From assembly GCA_039914705.1 (NCBI GenBank), contig JBDSOT010000087.1, positions 1 to 32,793 on the forward strand: a DNA stretch of 32,793 bases, read 5' to 3'. The position numbers and the translations under genes are program-made. The number at the start of each line of letters is the position of its first letter. Position 1 is the stretch's first letter. Below the pieces are notes generated by a model, which was not told where the DNA came from, made no database searches, and was given only the letters and a program-made list of their open reading frames with translations. Origin of the DNA: JBDSTW01 sp039914705. Lineage in GTDB: Bacteria; Pseudomonadota; Gammaproteobacteria; SURF-13. Of the stretch, positions 31,213 through 32,793 are shown piece by piece.

Positions 31213-31803
31213 ATGAAGCCCTATTCCGAGGCCTGCGAACAAAATAAAGTTCCCATCCTGGCTGTCGTGCGTACAGCTTTCGCGACGCGTAAAAAGATTC
31301 TGGAAATCGGCAGCGGCACCGGCCAACACGCCGTTTATTTTGGCCGGGAACTTCCTCATCTCATTTGGCAAACCAGCGATCTGCCAGAGAACCATGAGGG
31401 CATTCGTGAATGGGTAGATGAAGCCAAGTTGGATAATGTGCTGCCACCGATCACGCTGGATGTCGCCTCAAACAACTGGCCTGTCGATTGTGTAGACGGC
31501 GTATTCAGCGCCAACGGCATCCACATCATGTCCTGGCAACATGTAATAAAGATGTTTGAAGGCATCGGCCGCGTGCTCGATAAAGACGGTGTTGCATGCC
31601 TCTACGGCCCCTTCAATTACGGCGGGAAATTCACCAGCGATAGCAACGCTCGCTTCGACGCCTGGTTAAAAATGCGCGATTCGGAGAGTGGTGTGCGCAA
31701 TTTCGAAGATGTCGATGCCTTGGCCCGTGCGCAAAATTTAAAACTCGTGCAAGATTACCCAATGCCCGCAAACAATCGCACGCTGGTGTGGGAAAGAAAG
31801 TAG
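31213..31803 (+). CDS. SAM-dependent methyltransferase-like protein, DUF938 family
   Basis: The 196-residue protein shows a Rossmann methyltransferase core: LEIGSGTGQHAVYFG (SAM loop), SDLPENHEGIREW and, mid-protein, VFSANGIHIMSW. It ends with the family-typical RNFEDVDALARAQNL. The pattern matches DUF938/UPF0585, whose substrate is unknown. The ATG follows the upstream terminator by 4 bases and has no clear ribosome site, so its own promoter or read-through must drive it. A later in-frame start is unlikely because the N-terminus (MKPYSEACEQNKVPIL) is conserved in the family. Confidence 0.88.
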   Translation: MKPYSEACEQNKVPILAVVRTAFATRKKILEIGSGTGQHAVYFGRELPHLIWQTSDLPENHEGIREWVDEAKLDNVLPPITLDVASNNWPVDCVDGVFSANGIHIMSWQHVIKMFEGIGRVLDKDGVACLYGPFNYGGKFTSDSNARFDAWLKMRDSESGVRNFEDVDALARAQNLKLVQDYPMPANNRTLVWERK

Positions 31804-31887
31804 GTCAGAGGTAAGTCTCGGTAAACGCTCATGTCGCCAGTCCAAGGTGCGACCTTCACAAGCTAAATTTTCCGGAAAATATCCAAT

Positions 31888-31911
31888 AAAAAGGGCAGCC
31901 GCAGCTGCCCT
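31888..31911 (-). terminator. Rho-independent terminator for the minus-strand DUF7948-like gene
   Basis: An 8 bp perfect stem (AGGGCAGC/GCTGCCCT) with a 4-base loop is followed on the minus strand by five T residues. It lies about 95 bases after the stop of the secreted-protein gene. The gap 31804-32007 shows nothing else. Confidence 0.7.
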
Positions 31912-32007
31912 AAATAAATTATTACTATATTTACTAATAACGTGTTGCTTTACTCGTTTTGCTCATCGTTTAGTGGGTCTTACTTTCTTACTTAATGTGA
32001 TCACGAA

Positions 32008-32670
32008 TCAATCAATGACCAAGGGTTGCTTCGCGTCATAGCGGGCTATTTTAAACCTCACCTGCTGGTTGTCCTCCAGCACATAGGCGCCGTCAATGAT
32101 CTTGCGCTTGCCCTCGATCTCTTGATAGATAACGGGCTTATGCTCAGTGAGATTACCGGCCGGGGTGTGCAGGATAAGATTACCCGCGGCATCCAGGCTG
32201 ATCTTGTCAGCGCCCCTGAAGCCCAGGCGAATTTGTTTGGGATCAACGCCGGGGGCGACAACGAGATCGTATTCGAGTTGTTGCTGGTTGCCGTAATAAA
32301 CGAGGTCGATGCCGGGATACACATCCCGGTAGTGCACCTTGGCATAGTGAGCAATATCCGTGTGCGAATTATCAGCGCTGCTACCGCTGAAGTGCTTGCT
32401 TTTGCCCGGCAAGGGTTCTTCGCTCACGATCTCGGGACGAGTATTAGCGCCGACCAAGGTCATACGCACTATCGTGCTTGCAGACTTTGGGGGCGCGCTG
32501 TAGTTCAGCGACCCCGTAGCATCGCTGAAATCTTGAGATTGGTTCAAGGCCAGCTTGTTGGACAAGACACCGGCTTGCAGGGCGGAACTGAAACAGGCGA
32601 GGCTTAACAGGGCGGATAATACGGTTACAGACAGCAATTTTTTCAACGACCCTTCCGTGGCATTGTACAT
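32008..32670 (-). CDS. Secreted protein with an N-terminal SBBP-type (DUF7948-like) domain, truncated before the propeller
   Basis: The ATG at 32670 has AGGAG 6 bases before it. A signal peptide (hydrophobic to about residue 30, ending ALQAG) precedes a domain reading RMTLVGANTRPEI, LPGKSKHFSGSSADN, VHYRDVYPGIDLVYYGNQQQLEYDLVVAPGVDP and TPAGNLTEHKPVIYQEI. This is the N-terminal domain found before SBBP repeat beta-propellers in large secreted bacterial proteins. There it ends in PLVIDP followed by a YSTYLGG-type blade. Here the frame ends exactly at PLVID with a stop, and I see no propeller sequence after it (31890-32007). It may be a genuine stand-alone domain or a truncated gene. A terminator lies downstream, which favours a settled short gene. 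Confidence 0.8.
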   Translation of the reverse strand: MYNATEGSLKKLLSVTVLSALLSLACFSSALQAGVLSNKLALNQSQDFSDATGSLNYSAPPKSASTIVRMTLVGANTRPEIVSEEPLPGKSKHFSGSSADNSHTDIAHYAKVHYRDVYPGIDLVYYGNQQQLEYDLVVAPGVDPKQIRLGFRGADKISLDAAGNLILHTPAGNLTEHKPVIYQEIEGKRKIIDGAYVLEDNQQVRFKIARYDAKQPLVID

Positions 32671-32793
32671 AGACTTCTCCTTGTCATTTATCGTTATTTA
32701 TTGAAATTGTTCTACTTTGAATAATTTCTTTCTTAGGTAATCTATCTATATCATATGTCAACATCCTTCTCAAGATGGGAATCAAAATATATG

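Noticed and set aside
32671..32793. Promoter with TTGACA near 32756 for the secreted protein gene
   Set aside because: No acceptable -10 element at 16-18 bases; only the -35-like hexamer is convincing.
1..32793. CRISPR array, tRNA, rRNA or transposase genes
   Set aside because: I saw no regularly spaced repeats, cloverleaf-like stretches or transposase signatures, although a tool-based scan was not possible.

Overview
The window comes from a gammaproteobacterium, probably a chemolithotroph or facultative respirer related to Chromatiales-like lineages. This is inference. The support is the gene order gmk-rpoZ-spoT-ridA-recG, the ubiC-ubiA pair next to it, hemW-rdgB-rph on the facing strand, and a large cbb3-related oxidase locus. 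No rRNA, tRNA, CRISPR array or transposase was seen.

Left third (1 to about 12.8 kb, almost all minus strand): an unusual heme-copper oxidase locus. Its core is a complete CcoN-like subunit I with all heme and CuB histidines and the helix-VII tyrosine, an enlarged CcoO-like mono-heme cytochrome, a CcoP-like subunit that has lost its hemes, and a 46-residue protein in the CcoQ position. Around it lie a CcoS-like protein, two membrane-anchored mono-heme cytochromes c, a di-heme cytochrome c4, a thioredoxin-like lipoprotein, a short protein resembling the C-terminal helices of CcoN, a membrane-anchored SUMF1-fold protein without the catalytic cysteines, a cysteine-rich 54-residue membrane protein and several other small membrane proteins. 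Terminators and promoters divide it into at least four transcription units. At the far left it runs into a spermidine-synthase-like membrane fusion cut by the window edge.

Middle (12.9 to 18 kb): a divergently transcribed membrane protein of unknown function, a frameshifted AlbA_2 (Schlafen-type) gene, a 48-residue membrane protein flanked by two related GC-rich palindromes, then hemW, rdgB and rph on the minus strand.

Right (18.1 to 32.8 kb, mostly plus strand): gmk (TTG start), rpoZ, spoT, ridA and recG (no canonical start codon at the expected place); an AT-rich Mrr-type restriction gene that looks acquired; mtgA, ubiC, ubiA and a large MscK-type mechanosensitive channel; then a glycine-zipper lipoprotein, a DUF938 methyltransferase and, on the minus strand, a secreted protein that stops where an SBBP beta-propeller would normally begin.

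How the parts fit: the left locus would take electrons from quinol/cytochrome c donors through several c-type cytochromes to an O2-reducing binuclear centre, with its own maturation factors. The right side is housekeeping (nucleotide metabolism, stringent response, ubiquinone synthesis, DNA repair, envelope). All functions are inferred from sequence reading without database searches.
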